Below, one piece after another: positions 1-5,446 of a DNA stretch of 8,370 nucleotides. The notes below the pieces were generated by a model, which worked only from the letters and a program-made list of their open reading frames with translations, had not been told where the DNA came from and made no database searches. The stretch's first letter is position 1, and the number at the start of each line of letters is the position of its first letter. The stretch spans positions 1,386-9,755 of the forward strand of contig JAGWBE010000042.1 of the NCBI GenBank assembly GCA_021296055.1, given 5' to 3'. This DNA is from Dehalococcoidia bacterium (lineage in GTDB: Bacteria > Chloroflexota > Dehalococcoidia > Lucifugimonadales > Australimonadaceae). The translations under genes were made by a program, and so were the position numbers.

Positions 1-717
1 CTCTCGGTCGAGAACAGCACCGACGGCTACCACGCCCCGACCACCCACAAGCGCTACTTCGACTACCTGGTGAAGTCCAACGCGATGGACAGGGGCGTGA
101 TGTTCGCGATGATGGCGTCCGAGGACAGGTACAAGCGCTTCTCGTGCGAGGCGCTGGGCAACGGCCACTCCATCCTTGGCCGCTCCGTCGGCCCCAGGGG
201 CCGCCCGATGGCGCACTGGATCCCCTACTTCGGGGAGGAGCGCAAGGCGCGCTTCGAGGAGATGCGCCGCAAGGCGGTCGAGCTTCTGGGCAAAGAGCGC
301 GCCCATCAGGTGTGCATGTGCAGCGGCAACCTGCTCATCTTCCCGAACCTTGTCATCAGCGACATCATGACCACCAACGTCCGCACCTTCCACCCCGTCG
401 AGCCAGGCTACGTGGAAATCGCCGCGTGGCGCCTCGGCCCGGAGGAGGAAGAGCCGCCGGAGCGCGCCATCCGCCTCGACAGCTTCGTCTCCTTCCTCGG
501 CCCAGGGGGCTTCGCCACGCCGGACGACGTAGAGGCCGTGGAGGGTTGCCAACAGGGCTACGCGGCCTTGCAGGAGGTCGAGTACTCCGACGCCTCTCGC
601 CGTATGGCGAGCCTCAAGGGCGGCGGCGACGACGAACTCCAGATGCGCGCCTACTGGCGGCAGTGGGCGCGCCTCATGACCTCCTCCGAGCCGGTCTCCA
701 TCCGCGGCGCCTCCTGA
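1..717 (+). CDS. Rieske-type aromatic ring-hydroxylating oxygenase, alpha subunit (5' partial)
   Basis: This is the C-terminal catalytic part of a Rieske non-heme iron oxygenase, which uses O2 and electrons passed through a [2Fe-2S] centre to hydroxylate aromatic or similar substrates in the cytoplasm. The open frame runs in from the window edge, so the N-terminal Rieske domain lies outside. What is seen: the mononuclear-iron motif ENSTDGYHAPTTH at 10-48, with the bridging Asp at 22-24 and iron-ligand His at 31-33 and 46-48. The third ligand fits the second Asp of GPGGFATPDDVE, at 526-528, equivalent to Asp362 of naphthalene dioxygenase by motif alignment. The gene stops at TGA 715-717. The internal GTG at 70 cannot be the true start because it would delete the iron ligands. 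Substrate cannot be read from the sequence. No reductase, ferredoxin or beta subunit gene is in the window. Family assignment is firm; the role in catabolism is inference. Confidence 0.9.
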   Translation, partial: LSVENSTDGYHAPTTHKRYFDYLVKSNAMDRGVMFAMMASEDRYKRFSCEALGNGHSILGRSVGPRGRPMAHWIPYFGEERKARFEEMRRKAVELLGKERAHQVCMCSGNLLIFPNLVISDIMTTNVRTFHPVEPGYVEIAAWRLGPEEEEPPERAIRLDSFVSFLGPGGFATPDDVEAVEGCQQGYAALQEVEYSDASRRMASLKGGGDDELQMRAYWRQWARLMTSSEPVSIRGAS

Positions 718-760
718 TCCGGGGCGTGCGCCCGGCCTGCGCTCACGCGCTGAGGTTGTT

Positions 761-883
761 GCGTAATTACTCCACCGCCCATCCCCCACTCCACCAGGAG
801 ATAAGAAGGTTTCTTGTGGGGCCCCAGCCGAGGGGCTGGCCGCCCCTCAGCGCTCCCCGTGTGAAGAGGCTGGGGGGTTACGC
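761..883 (+). repeat. Interspersed palindromic repeat, copy 1 (internally deleted)
   Basis: This is the first of three related intergenic elements (others near 1995-2138 and 4013-4162), all in the same orientation. It is bounded by GCGTAA (761-766) and its inverted match TTACGC (878-883). The conserved core at 798-869 starts GAGATAAGAAGG and ends GTGAAGAGG. It contains the GC stem GCCGAGGGGC with a complementary arm after a TGGCC loop; this copy has one mismatch in the stem. Compared with copy 3 it lacks 13 bases, which removes the right arm of a first hairpin (GTGGGGG-ATA-CCCCCAC) that copies 2 and 3 keep. No protein is encoded. It resembles a MITE or REP-like element; mobility is inferred only. 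Confidence 0.8.
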
Positions 884-945
884 CTCCTACCCTCTCCATA
901 GCCCAAAAGCGAGAAGCGCGCGACGGCTTCCCGTCCCGCGGCGCG

Positions 946-959
946 GCGCCCCGGGGCGC
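946..959. promoter_or_regulatory. 14-base perfect palindrome just upstream of a -35 box
   Basis: GCGCCCC is followed directly by its reverse complement GGGGCGC. The palindrome ends five bases before the TTGACA box at 965, so its centre would sit near -47 relative to the predicted transcription start, where activators often bind. In GC-rich DNA such a palindrome can arise by chance, and no known regulator site is recognised. Confidence 0.25.
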
Positions 960-964
960 TCAGG

Positions 965-993
965 TTGACATTGGGGGCGGGCGCTCCTATGGT
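965..993 (+). promoter_or_regulatory. Sigma70-type promoter for the MBL-fold gene
   Basis: A perfect -35 box TTGACA (965-970) and TATGGT (988-993; four of six match the -10 consensus) are separated by exactly 17 bases. Transcription would start near base 1000, giving a leader of about 127 bases before the GTG at 1127. Within the leader, GCCTGGGG (1022-1029) can pair with CCTCAGGC (1042-1049) through eight pairs including one G-U; no riboswitch class is recognised. The promoter also shows why the TTG at 965 is not a start codon: it is part of the -35 box. Confidence 0.65.
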
Positions 994-1113
994 GCGCGTC
1001 CCGCACCCTTTCTCGTTCGGCGCCTGGGGTGTTCGGGGCGCCCTCAGGCCAACGGGCCGCCGGGCATGCGCGGTCTTCACAGACGGTGCTCATCAATCTT
1101 GCGCGAGAGCAGC

Positions 1114-1120
1114 GAGGTGG
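1114..1120 (+). promoter_or_regulatory. Ribosome binding site deciding the GTG start at 1127
   Basis: GAGGTGG is a good Shine-Dalgarno match placed six bases before GTG 1127. No comparable site precedes the in-frame upstream candidates, and the family-like protein sequence (LHLLSDGIIKVDGG) begins a few residues after this GTG. Confidence 0.65.
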
Positions 1121-1126
1121 TTCGGC

Positions 1127-1963
1127 GTGGCCGCGAGAACGGCGCTTCATCTGCTATCGGACGGCATCATCAAGGTCGACGGGGGTGTCGTCTTCGGCCA
1201 GATCCCCAAGGGCCAATGGCAGGACTGGGCGCCGCCCGACCGCCGCAACCGCGTCCGCATCGGCCTCAACTGCCTCCTCGTCCAAGCAGGCGGCAAGAAC
1301 TACCTCGTGGACACCGGGGTTGGCCAGAAGCTCCCGGCGGACATGCGGAACACGTTCGGCGTCGGCGCAAGCCAACTCCTCTCCGCCCTGCACAAGCTCG
1401 GCTGCCCGCCACAGGATATCCACGGGGTCGTCCTGACCAGCTTGCACTTCGAGCACACCGGCAACTGCACGAAGATGGAGCGCCGCTTCGGGGTCGTGCC
1501 GACGTTCCCCCGCGCCCGTTACTACGTCCAGCGCGCCGCGTTCGAGGAGGCGATGAGCCCGAACGAGCGCGACCCCGACGGCTTCATCAAGGACGACTAC
1601 ATGCCCCTCTACGAAAAGGGCCAGCTGGAGCTGGTGGACGACGAGGCGATGCTCGCCCCCGGCATCCACGTGCGCCGCACAGGCGGCCCCTCCAAGGGGC
1701 ACCAGGTCGTGATAATCAATCATGGGGGCGAGCGCGTCGCCGTGCTGGGCGACCTCGTCCCCACGCCGCATCATCTGCGGTACGCCTGCATCGCCTCCAG
1801 CGACCGACAGCCGGAGGAGACGCTGAAGGCCAAGAAGCAGGCGCTGAGCGAGGCCATCGACGAAGGCTGGCTGCTCATCTTCAGCCACGGCCCCGAAGAG
1901 CGCGCGGGCTATCTCGAGCGGCGCAACGGGCGGCACTACCTCCGCCCTGTCGAATTCAGCTAG
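1127..1963 (+). CDS. Metallo-beta-lactamase-fold protein with a degenerate metal site
   Basis: This 278-residue protein has the layout of lactonase-like MBL-fold hydrolases: an N-terminal LHLLSDGIIKVDGG strand pair, NYLVDTGVGQ (the usual VDTG), PTFPRARYYVQ, a GD near residue 209 and a C-terminal FSHGPEE near 254. The family's HxHxDH motif reads SLHFEH at residues 105-110, so the first His is Ser and the Asp is Glu. The usual GH of the GHTxGH motif reads GGPSKGH, with Pro188 where the metal-binding His normally lies. His107, His110, Asp209 and His254 remain. Two-metal lactonase chemistry is therefore doubtful: it may bind one metal, have changed reaction, or be inactive. The reading frame is intact, with no sign of decay, which argues for selection. 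The start is GTG, chosen on its ribosome site and the homologous N-terminus. It has its own promoter and lies between repeat copies 1 and 2. Substrate unknown. Confidence 0.8.
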   Translation: MAARTALHLLSDGIIKVDGGVVFGQIPKGQWQDWAPPDRRNRVRIGLNCLLVQAGGKNYLVDTGVGQKLPADMRNTFGVGASQLLSALHKLGCPPQDIHGVVLTSLHFEHTGNCTKMERRFGVVPTFPRARYYVQRAAFEEAMSPNERDPDGFIKDDYMPLYEKGQLELVDDEAMLAPGIHVRRTGGPSKGHQVVIINHGGERVAVLGDLVPTPHHLRYACIASSDRQPEETLKAKKQALSEAIDEGWLLIFSHGPEERAGYLERRNGRHYLRPVEFS

Positions 1964-1994
1964 GCTCCTCCTCTTCTCCGTCGCTCCCACGAAT

Positions 1995-2138
1995 GGAGAC
2001 CTTTGCGTAACTACGCCACCCCTCCTCCTCAAAGAGATAAGAAAGTTCTTGTGGGGGATACCCCCACGCTCCCAGCGAGGGGCCGGCCGCCCCTCGGCGC
2101 TCCCCGCGTGAAGAGGTCATGGACTATGCGAGGTCTCC
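1995..2138 (+). repeat. Interspersed palindromic repeat, copy 2 (both ends preserved)
   Basis: This is the most complete copy. Its ends are GGAGACCT (1995-2002) and the exact inverted match AGGTCTCC (2131-2138), with a looser inner match of TTGCGTAACT to the region near 2122-2130. The core at 2034-2116 holds the hairpin GTGGGGG-ATA-CCCCCAC and then a GC stem whose arms are CGAGGGGC and GCCCCTCG. Flanking bases CGAA occur at 1990-1993 and again at 2138-2141, a possible but weak target duplication. Lying between the MBL gene and the GH15 gene, it carries no open frame of its own. Confidence 0.8.
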
Positions 2139-2147
2139 GAAGCATGT

Positions 2148-2163
2148 CCCCGCGGAAGCGGGG
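2148..2163. repeat. GNRA-loop hairpin beside repeat copy 2
   Basis: CCCCGC, loop GGAA, GCGGGG form a perfect six-pair stem closed by a GNRA tetraloop, with TGT before and AGCGGGAATC after. This resembles the widespread bacterial short repeat of the form CCCGCGAAAGCGGG. A smaller relative (CTGC-GAAA-GCAG on the minus strand) lies beside repeat copy 3 at 4162-4173. Confidence 0.5.
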
Positions 2164-2177
2164 AGCGGGAATCTCGC

Positions 2178-2206
2178 TTCGATTCTCCCTTTCAACCCGC
2201 TATGCT
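2178..2206 (+). promoter_or_regulatory. Possible leaderless promoter of the GH15 gene
   Basis: TATGCT at 2201-2206 matches four of six -10 positions and ends six bases before the ATG at 2213, so transcription would begin at or next to the start codon. The -35 candidate TTCGAT (2178-2183, spacer 17) is poor. No Shine-Dalgarno sequence precedes the ATG, which fits leaderless initiation. Confidence 0.4.
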
Positions 2207-2212
2207 CCCCCT

Positions 2213-4018
2213 ATGACCCACCCATCCATCCACGACTACGGCCTCATCGGGGACATGAACTCGTGCGCGCTGGTGGGAGTGGACGGCTCGGTCGATTGGG
2301 CGTGCTTCCCGCGATTTGACTCGCCTAGCGTGTTCGCGGCCATCCTCGACCCGAACGGCGGGCGCTTCGTCATCGAGCCGCGGGAGGAGTACGCATCCTC
2401 CCATCGCTACATCGAGGCCACGAACGTCCTTGAAACCACTTTCACCACATCCTCCGGCTCCTTCGCCGTCATCGACTTCATGCCCTTGGCGCGCCCCTCG
2501 CAGGCGACCGCGCCACACGAGATACATCGCATCGTGCGGGGCATCAGCGGCCGGGTCGACGCGCGCGCGGTCTTCGAGCCGCGCCTGGGCTACGGCGAGG
2601 GCGAGACGGCGCTGAAGTCCGGCCGCCACGGAGCCGTAGCCCACCGCGAGGGCGAATCGCTGGCGCTCATCACCGACGTCCCGCTCCACGTGGCCAACGG
2701 CAAAGCTGAGGCGGCGTTCAGCGTCGCGCCGGATGACCGCGTGGCTTTCGTCGCCGCGTGGGGCTATAAGCGCACGCCCTCCCCACGCGCGATGGACTCC
2801 GAGGCCAAACTCGCCCGCACGCTGCGCTACTGGGAGGCCACGTCCACCAAGCTCCAGTACACGGGCGAGTGGCGCGATTGGGTGCTGCGCTCCTTCCTCG
2901 TCCTCCATCTGCTCATCTACCAGCCCACCGGCGCCATCGTCGCGGCGCCCACCACTTCCCTGCCCGAGTGGGTCGGCGGCGGACGCAACTGGGACTACCG
3001 CTTCTGTTGGCTGCGCGACGCGGCGTGGTCGATGGGCGTGCTCTTCCGCCTGGGCGACCCGCACGAGGGCGAGGCGTTCGTGCGCTGGGTCGTCGGTCAG
3101 TGTCAACTGGGCTTGGAGCACATGCAGATCCTCTACGGCATCGCTACGGAGAGCGTTCTCGAGGAGCGGGAGCTGCCCCACCTCGCCGGTTACCGCAACT
3201 CGCCACCCGTCCGCGTCGGCAACGACGCCGCCTTCCACCGCCAGCTGGACGTGTTCGGCGAGGTGGCGCTCAGTCTGTCCACCTACCACAAGCACCACGG
3301 CGACCTGACGGACGAGATGTGGGACTTGGTGCGACGCATGGCCGACCTGGCGGCTCGGGCGTGGCATACGGAGGACCGCAGCATCTGGGAGGTTCGCGGC
3401 CCGGAGCGGCACTTCGTCTACTCCAAGGTGATGTGCTGGGTGGCGCTCGACCGCGCGTGCGCCCTGGTGGAGGCGCACGGCTACGAAGGGCCGGTGGAGT
3501 TCTGGCGCGCCGAGGCGGACAAGATCAAGGCCGACGTGCTCGCCAACGGCTGGTCGCACGCCAAGCAGTCGTTCGTTCAGTACTACGGCGGCGAGAGCCT
3601 GGACGCCAGCGCTTTGTTGATCCCTTTCGTCGGTTTTCTGGAGCCGGGCGATCCGCGCATCGCGTCCACTGTTCGGTCGGTGCAGCGCGAACTCGCCGAC
3701 GGGCCGTTCGTGCGCCGCTACGTCCCCGCCGAGACGGACGACGGCCTGGACTGCGAGGAGGGAGCGTTCTACATGCTCTCGTTCTGGCTCATCGGGGCGC
3801 TGCTGTCCATCGGAGAGACGGAAGAGGCGGCGCAGCTGTTCGACGCGGTGCGCGAAACGGCGGGGGCGCTGGGCCTGTTCGCGGAGATGATCGACCCGCA
3901 GTCCCGGCTGCCCCTCGGCAACTATCCGCAGGCGTTCAGCCACATCGGCCTGATCCACACCGCGCGCAATCTGTCGTTCGCGCTGCACAGCGAGCAGGCG
4001 GACCCGCTAATCGCGTGA
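2213..4018 (+). CDS. Glycoside hydrolase family 15 protein (glucoamylase/trehalase-like)
   Basis: A 601-residue GH15 enzyme, the usual length for the bacterial family, which hydrolyses alpha-glucosidic bonds in glucans or trehalose with inversion. Residues 1-60 match the N-terminal trehalase-like beta domain (HDYGLIGDMNSCALVGVDGS, then WACFPRFDSPSVFAAILD). The (alpha/alpha)6 barrel follows, with GGRNWDYRFCWLRDA at 256-270. Glu393 in IWEVRG is the probable general acid, and Glu515/516 in CEEGAFYMLSFW the probable base region. The C-terminal GNYPQAFSHIGLIH at 569-582 is also conserved. No signal peptide is seen, so it is likely cytoplasmic. I place the start at ATG 2213 because family homology begins there; the open frame continues upstream through repeat copy 2 but is meaningless there. 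Whether the substrate is trehalose, maltooligosaccharide or glycogen fragments cannot be decided from sequence. It stands alone between two repeat copies, with no glycogen or trehalose genes nearby. Confidence 0.9.
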   Translation: MTHPSIHDYGLIGDMNSCALVGVDGSVDWACFPRFDSPSVFAAILDPNGGRFVIEPREEYASSHRYIEATNVLETTFTTSSGSFAVIDFMPLARPSQATAPHEIHRIVRGISGRVDARAVFEPRLGYGEGETALKSGRHGAVAHREGESLALITDVPLHVANGKAEAAFSVAPDDRVAFVAAWGYKRTPSPRAMDSEAKLARTLRYWEATSTKLQYTGEWRDWVLRSFLVLHLLIYQPTGAIVAAPTTSLPEWVGGGRNWDYRFCWLRDAAWSMGVLFRLGDPHEGEAFVRWVVGQCQLGLEHMQILYGIATESVLEERELPHLAGYRNSPPVRVGNDAAFHRQLDVFGEVALSLSTYHKHHGDLTDEMWDLVRRMADLAARAWHTEDRSIWEVRGPERHFVYSKVMCWVALDRACALVEAHGYEGPVEFWRAEADKIKADVLANGWSHAKQSFVQYYGGESLDASALLIPFVGFLEPGDPRIASTVRSVQRELADGPFVRRYVPAETDDGLDCEEGAFYMLSFWLIGALLSIGETEEAAQLFDAVRETAGALGLFAEMIDPQSRLPLGNYPQAFSHIGLIHTARNLSFALHSEQADPLIA

Positions 4019-4162
4019 GCGGCGCCCCCACCGCCATCCCCGCCCCAACCCCTTGAAGAGATAAGAAGGTTTGTTGTGGGGGATACCCCCACGCCCCCAG
4101 CCGAGGGGCTGGCCGCCCCTCGGCGCTCCTGGCGTGAAGAGGCGCAGGATTACGCAAAGGTC
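4013..4162 (+). repeat. Interspersed palindromic repeat, copy 3
   Basis: The right end TTACGCAAAGGTC (4150-4162) is the exact inverted match of GACCTTTGCGTAA at the left end of copy 2 (1998-2010), which ties the copies into one family with terminal inverted repeats. The core (4058-4142) has two perfect hairpins: GTGGGGG-ATA-CCCCCAC (4076-4092) and a ten-pair stem GCCGAGGGGC with loop TGGCC (4100-4124). The C-rich left arm aligns with copy 1 (CCACCGCC). The left end is uncertain; GCGTGA at 4013-4018 could be a changed GCGTAA and would include the GH15 stop codon. The hairpins lie between convergent genes and could also slow transcription, though no T-run follows. Confidence 0.75.
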
Positions 4163-4173
4163 TGCTTTCGCAG
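4162..4173 (-). repeat. Small GAAA-loop hairpin beside repeat copy 3
   Basis: On the minus strand this reads CTGC-GAAA-GCAG, preceded by TGTCATCC. It looks like half of the common GTCATTCC-type repeat whose arm continues into the terminal inverted repeat of copy 3. It may mark composite repeat insertion. Confidence 0.45.
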
Positions 4174-4183
4174 GGATGACAGA

Positions 4184-4201
4184 GGGGGCGCGGCTGCCCC
4201 C
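4184..4201 (-). terminator. Weak hairpin downstream of the methylase gene
   Basis: GGGGGC (4184-4189) pairs with GCCCCC (4196-4201) across a six-base loop, ten bases past the methylase stop codon on the minus strand. The expected U-tract is only TCTGT, so termination here is a guess. Confidence 0.25.
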
Positions 4202-4210
4202 CCTTGAGCG

Positions 4211-5386
4211 CTAGTCCCCGGCGGCCGCCTCTTCGAACGTGGCGCCCCCGCTCCCGTAGAACGCACGCTGCTCCTCCAGCACCTGGCGGTTGCGCGGCGC
4301 TCGGCGAAACGTCGGCGCATACGACAGTCCGAGGCGGGGCAGGTTCGGCTGACGCCCGTCCAGCAGCTGCTCGATGGTCATAATCTGCACGCGGGGGAAC
4401 TGGCGGTTGGGGAAATGCTCCGGCACGTAGATGCCCGCTGCCGCAGCCTCCCGCAGCATCGGCTCCGTCGGCGGCTCGAGCGTCACCAACAATCCCCACT
4501 CCGCCTTCTCCCGCTCCATATCGCCTTTGAGCGTAGCGATGACGCCCCGCTGCACCTTGCCACTCTTCACCTGCACCAGCACGCGCTTCGCCTGCGTCAG
4601 GGCGCGTTTCCCCTTGCGCGAACCGTTGTCATCGTCGAAGAAGTTGATGTAGCCGTCCACGGCCGCGTCGGCGCCCCTGCGCCCCCGATTCGCCGGACGC
4701 GCCTCCACCAGGCCCAGCGCCCAATACTCGAACTGGTAGCGGCCGTCGTACTCGCTCTCCTCCGCCAACGCGCGTGCGCTGGCCAGGTCTTGCGGCACGC
4801 CCACCACCTCGTAGGGGCTCAGGTCGTTGGCGAACGTGTCGCGCAGGCGCCCCTTCATCAGCGAGATGGCGAGGTGGGTGACGTCGATGCCGATCCAGCG
4901 CCGCCCCAGGCGCTCGGCGACGGCGATGGCCGTGCCGCAGCCGCAGAAGGGGTCGAGCACCACGTCGCCCTGGTTGCTGCTCACCCGGATGACGCGCTCG
5001 AGCAGCGCCTCCGGCTTCTGCGTGGGATAGCCGAGGCATTCGCGCGCCTGCGAGTTTATCGGGTTGATGTCGTCCCACAGCGCCTGAGGGAACCTGCCCT
5101 CCGTCTCGTCGAGATACCGCTTCCGCCTGATGCCTCCGCCTTGCGTGAAGTGCAGCCTCCCCTCCTCGTCCAATTGCTCCATGGTTTCGAGCGGGACTCG
5201 CCAAAGCGACGTCGCCCCCTTGTACTCATAGGTGTAGCCGCCGCCCGATAGACCCTTGGCGGTAAGGTCGTAGTCAGCCCAACGGCGGCCATCGGGATCC
5301 TTGTACCGAAAACGAGACCTGTATGAGGCGCTGTAGGCCTCGAAGGCGGGGTTCCACGTCCACTCCTCGCCTTTGGTGTAGAACAA
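4211..5386 (-). CDS. C-terminal fragment: AdoMet-binding motif plus Mrr-like nuclease domain
   Basis: If independently translated, the first plausible initiation codon after the TGA is TTG 5386, with no convincing ribosome site, so separate expression is doubtful; the family-like sequence already begins at 5443. It covers the target-recognition region, LGYPTQKPEALLERVI (full-length numbering about 294-309), motif I DPFCGCG (320-326) and the GRRWIGIDV strand. Beyond it is a region absent from plain methylases: YQFEYWALGLVEARP, then GADAAVDGYINFF with Asp419, then VLVQVKSG with Gln457 and Lys459, then MEREKAEWGLLVTLEPPTEP. The Asp-(x)n-QxK pattern is the Mrr-type PD-(D/E)xK signature. The tail (LPRLGLSYAPTFRRAPRNRQ onward) is likely flexible. 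A nuclease role for this tail follows from motif resemblance only. Confidence 0.6.
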   Translation of the reverse strand: MFYTKGEEWTWNPAFEAYSASYRSRFRYKDPDGRRWADYDLTAKGLSGGGYTYEYKGATSLWRVPLETMEQLDEEGRLHFTQGGGIRRKRYLDETEGRFPQALWDDINPINSQARECLGYPTQKPEALLERVIRVSSNQGDVVLDPFCGCGTAIAVAERLGRRWIGIDVTHLAISLMKGRLRDTFANDLSPYEVVGVPQDLASARALAEESEYDGRYQFEYWALGLVEARPANRGRRGADAAVDGYINFFDDDNGSRKGKRALTQAKRVLVQVKSGKVQRGVIATLKGDMEREKAEWGLLVTLEPPTEPMLREAAAAGIYVPEHFPNRQFPRVQIMTIEQLLDGRQPNLPRLGLSYAPTFRRAPRNRQVLEEQRAFYGSGGATFEEAAAGD

Positions 5387-5443
5387 GATGGTGTCGGTGT
5401 TCGCGCCGTACCGCTTTGCGTCGCTGTGCGCGCTCGTGCGCCG

Positions 5444-5446
5444 TCA
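5444..5446 (-). other. In-frame TGA at a conserved Trp codon
   Basis: The frame before and after is continuous, so this is a substitution and not an indel. Translating TGA as Trp restores the family sequence. The next base is C, a context known to be leakier for UGA. Confidence 0.8.

Noticed and set aside
144..968. Overlapping plus-strand frame across the Rieske gene and repeat copy 1
   Set aside because: Arg/Pro-rich shadow of the oxygenase frame that then runs through the repeat and the palindrome; no family resemblance.
965..1126. Upstream extension of the MBL protein to a TTG at 965
   Set aside because: The TTG is the start of a perfect -35 box, the extra residues do not resemble the family, and a ribosome site points to GTG 1127.
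2003..2212. Upstream extension of the GH15 protein
   Set aside because: These bases are repeat copy 2 plus a hairpin; GH15 homology begins at ATG 2213.
2192..3988. Long open frame antisense to the GH15 gene
   Set aside because: High GC makes long shadow frames; its composition is Arg/Ala/His-rich with no recognisable domain and it lies over a certain gene.
761..4173. CRISPR array
   Set aside because: The repeats are separated by whole genes, differ in length, and have no regular spacers or cas genes.
3936..4499. Minus-strand frame covering repeat copy 3
   Set aside because: It translates the repeat and the methylase 3' end in the wrong frame; the apparent peptide is repeat-derived.
5444..5446. 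Genome-wide recoding of TGA as Trp, or selenocysteine insertion
   Set aside because: The Rieske, GH15 and fabF genes end at TGA at their expected lengths, so TGA is a stop here; the family residue is Trp, not Cys or Sec.
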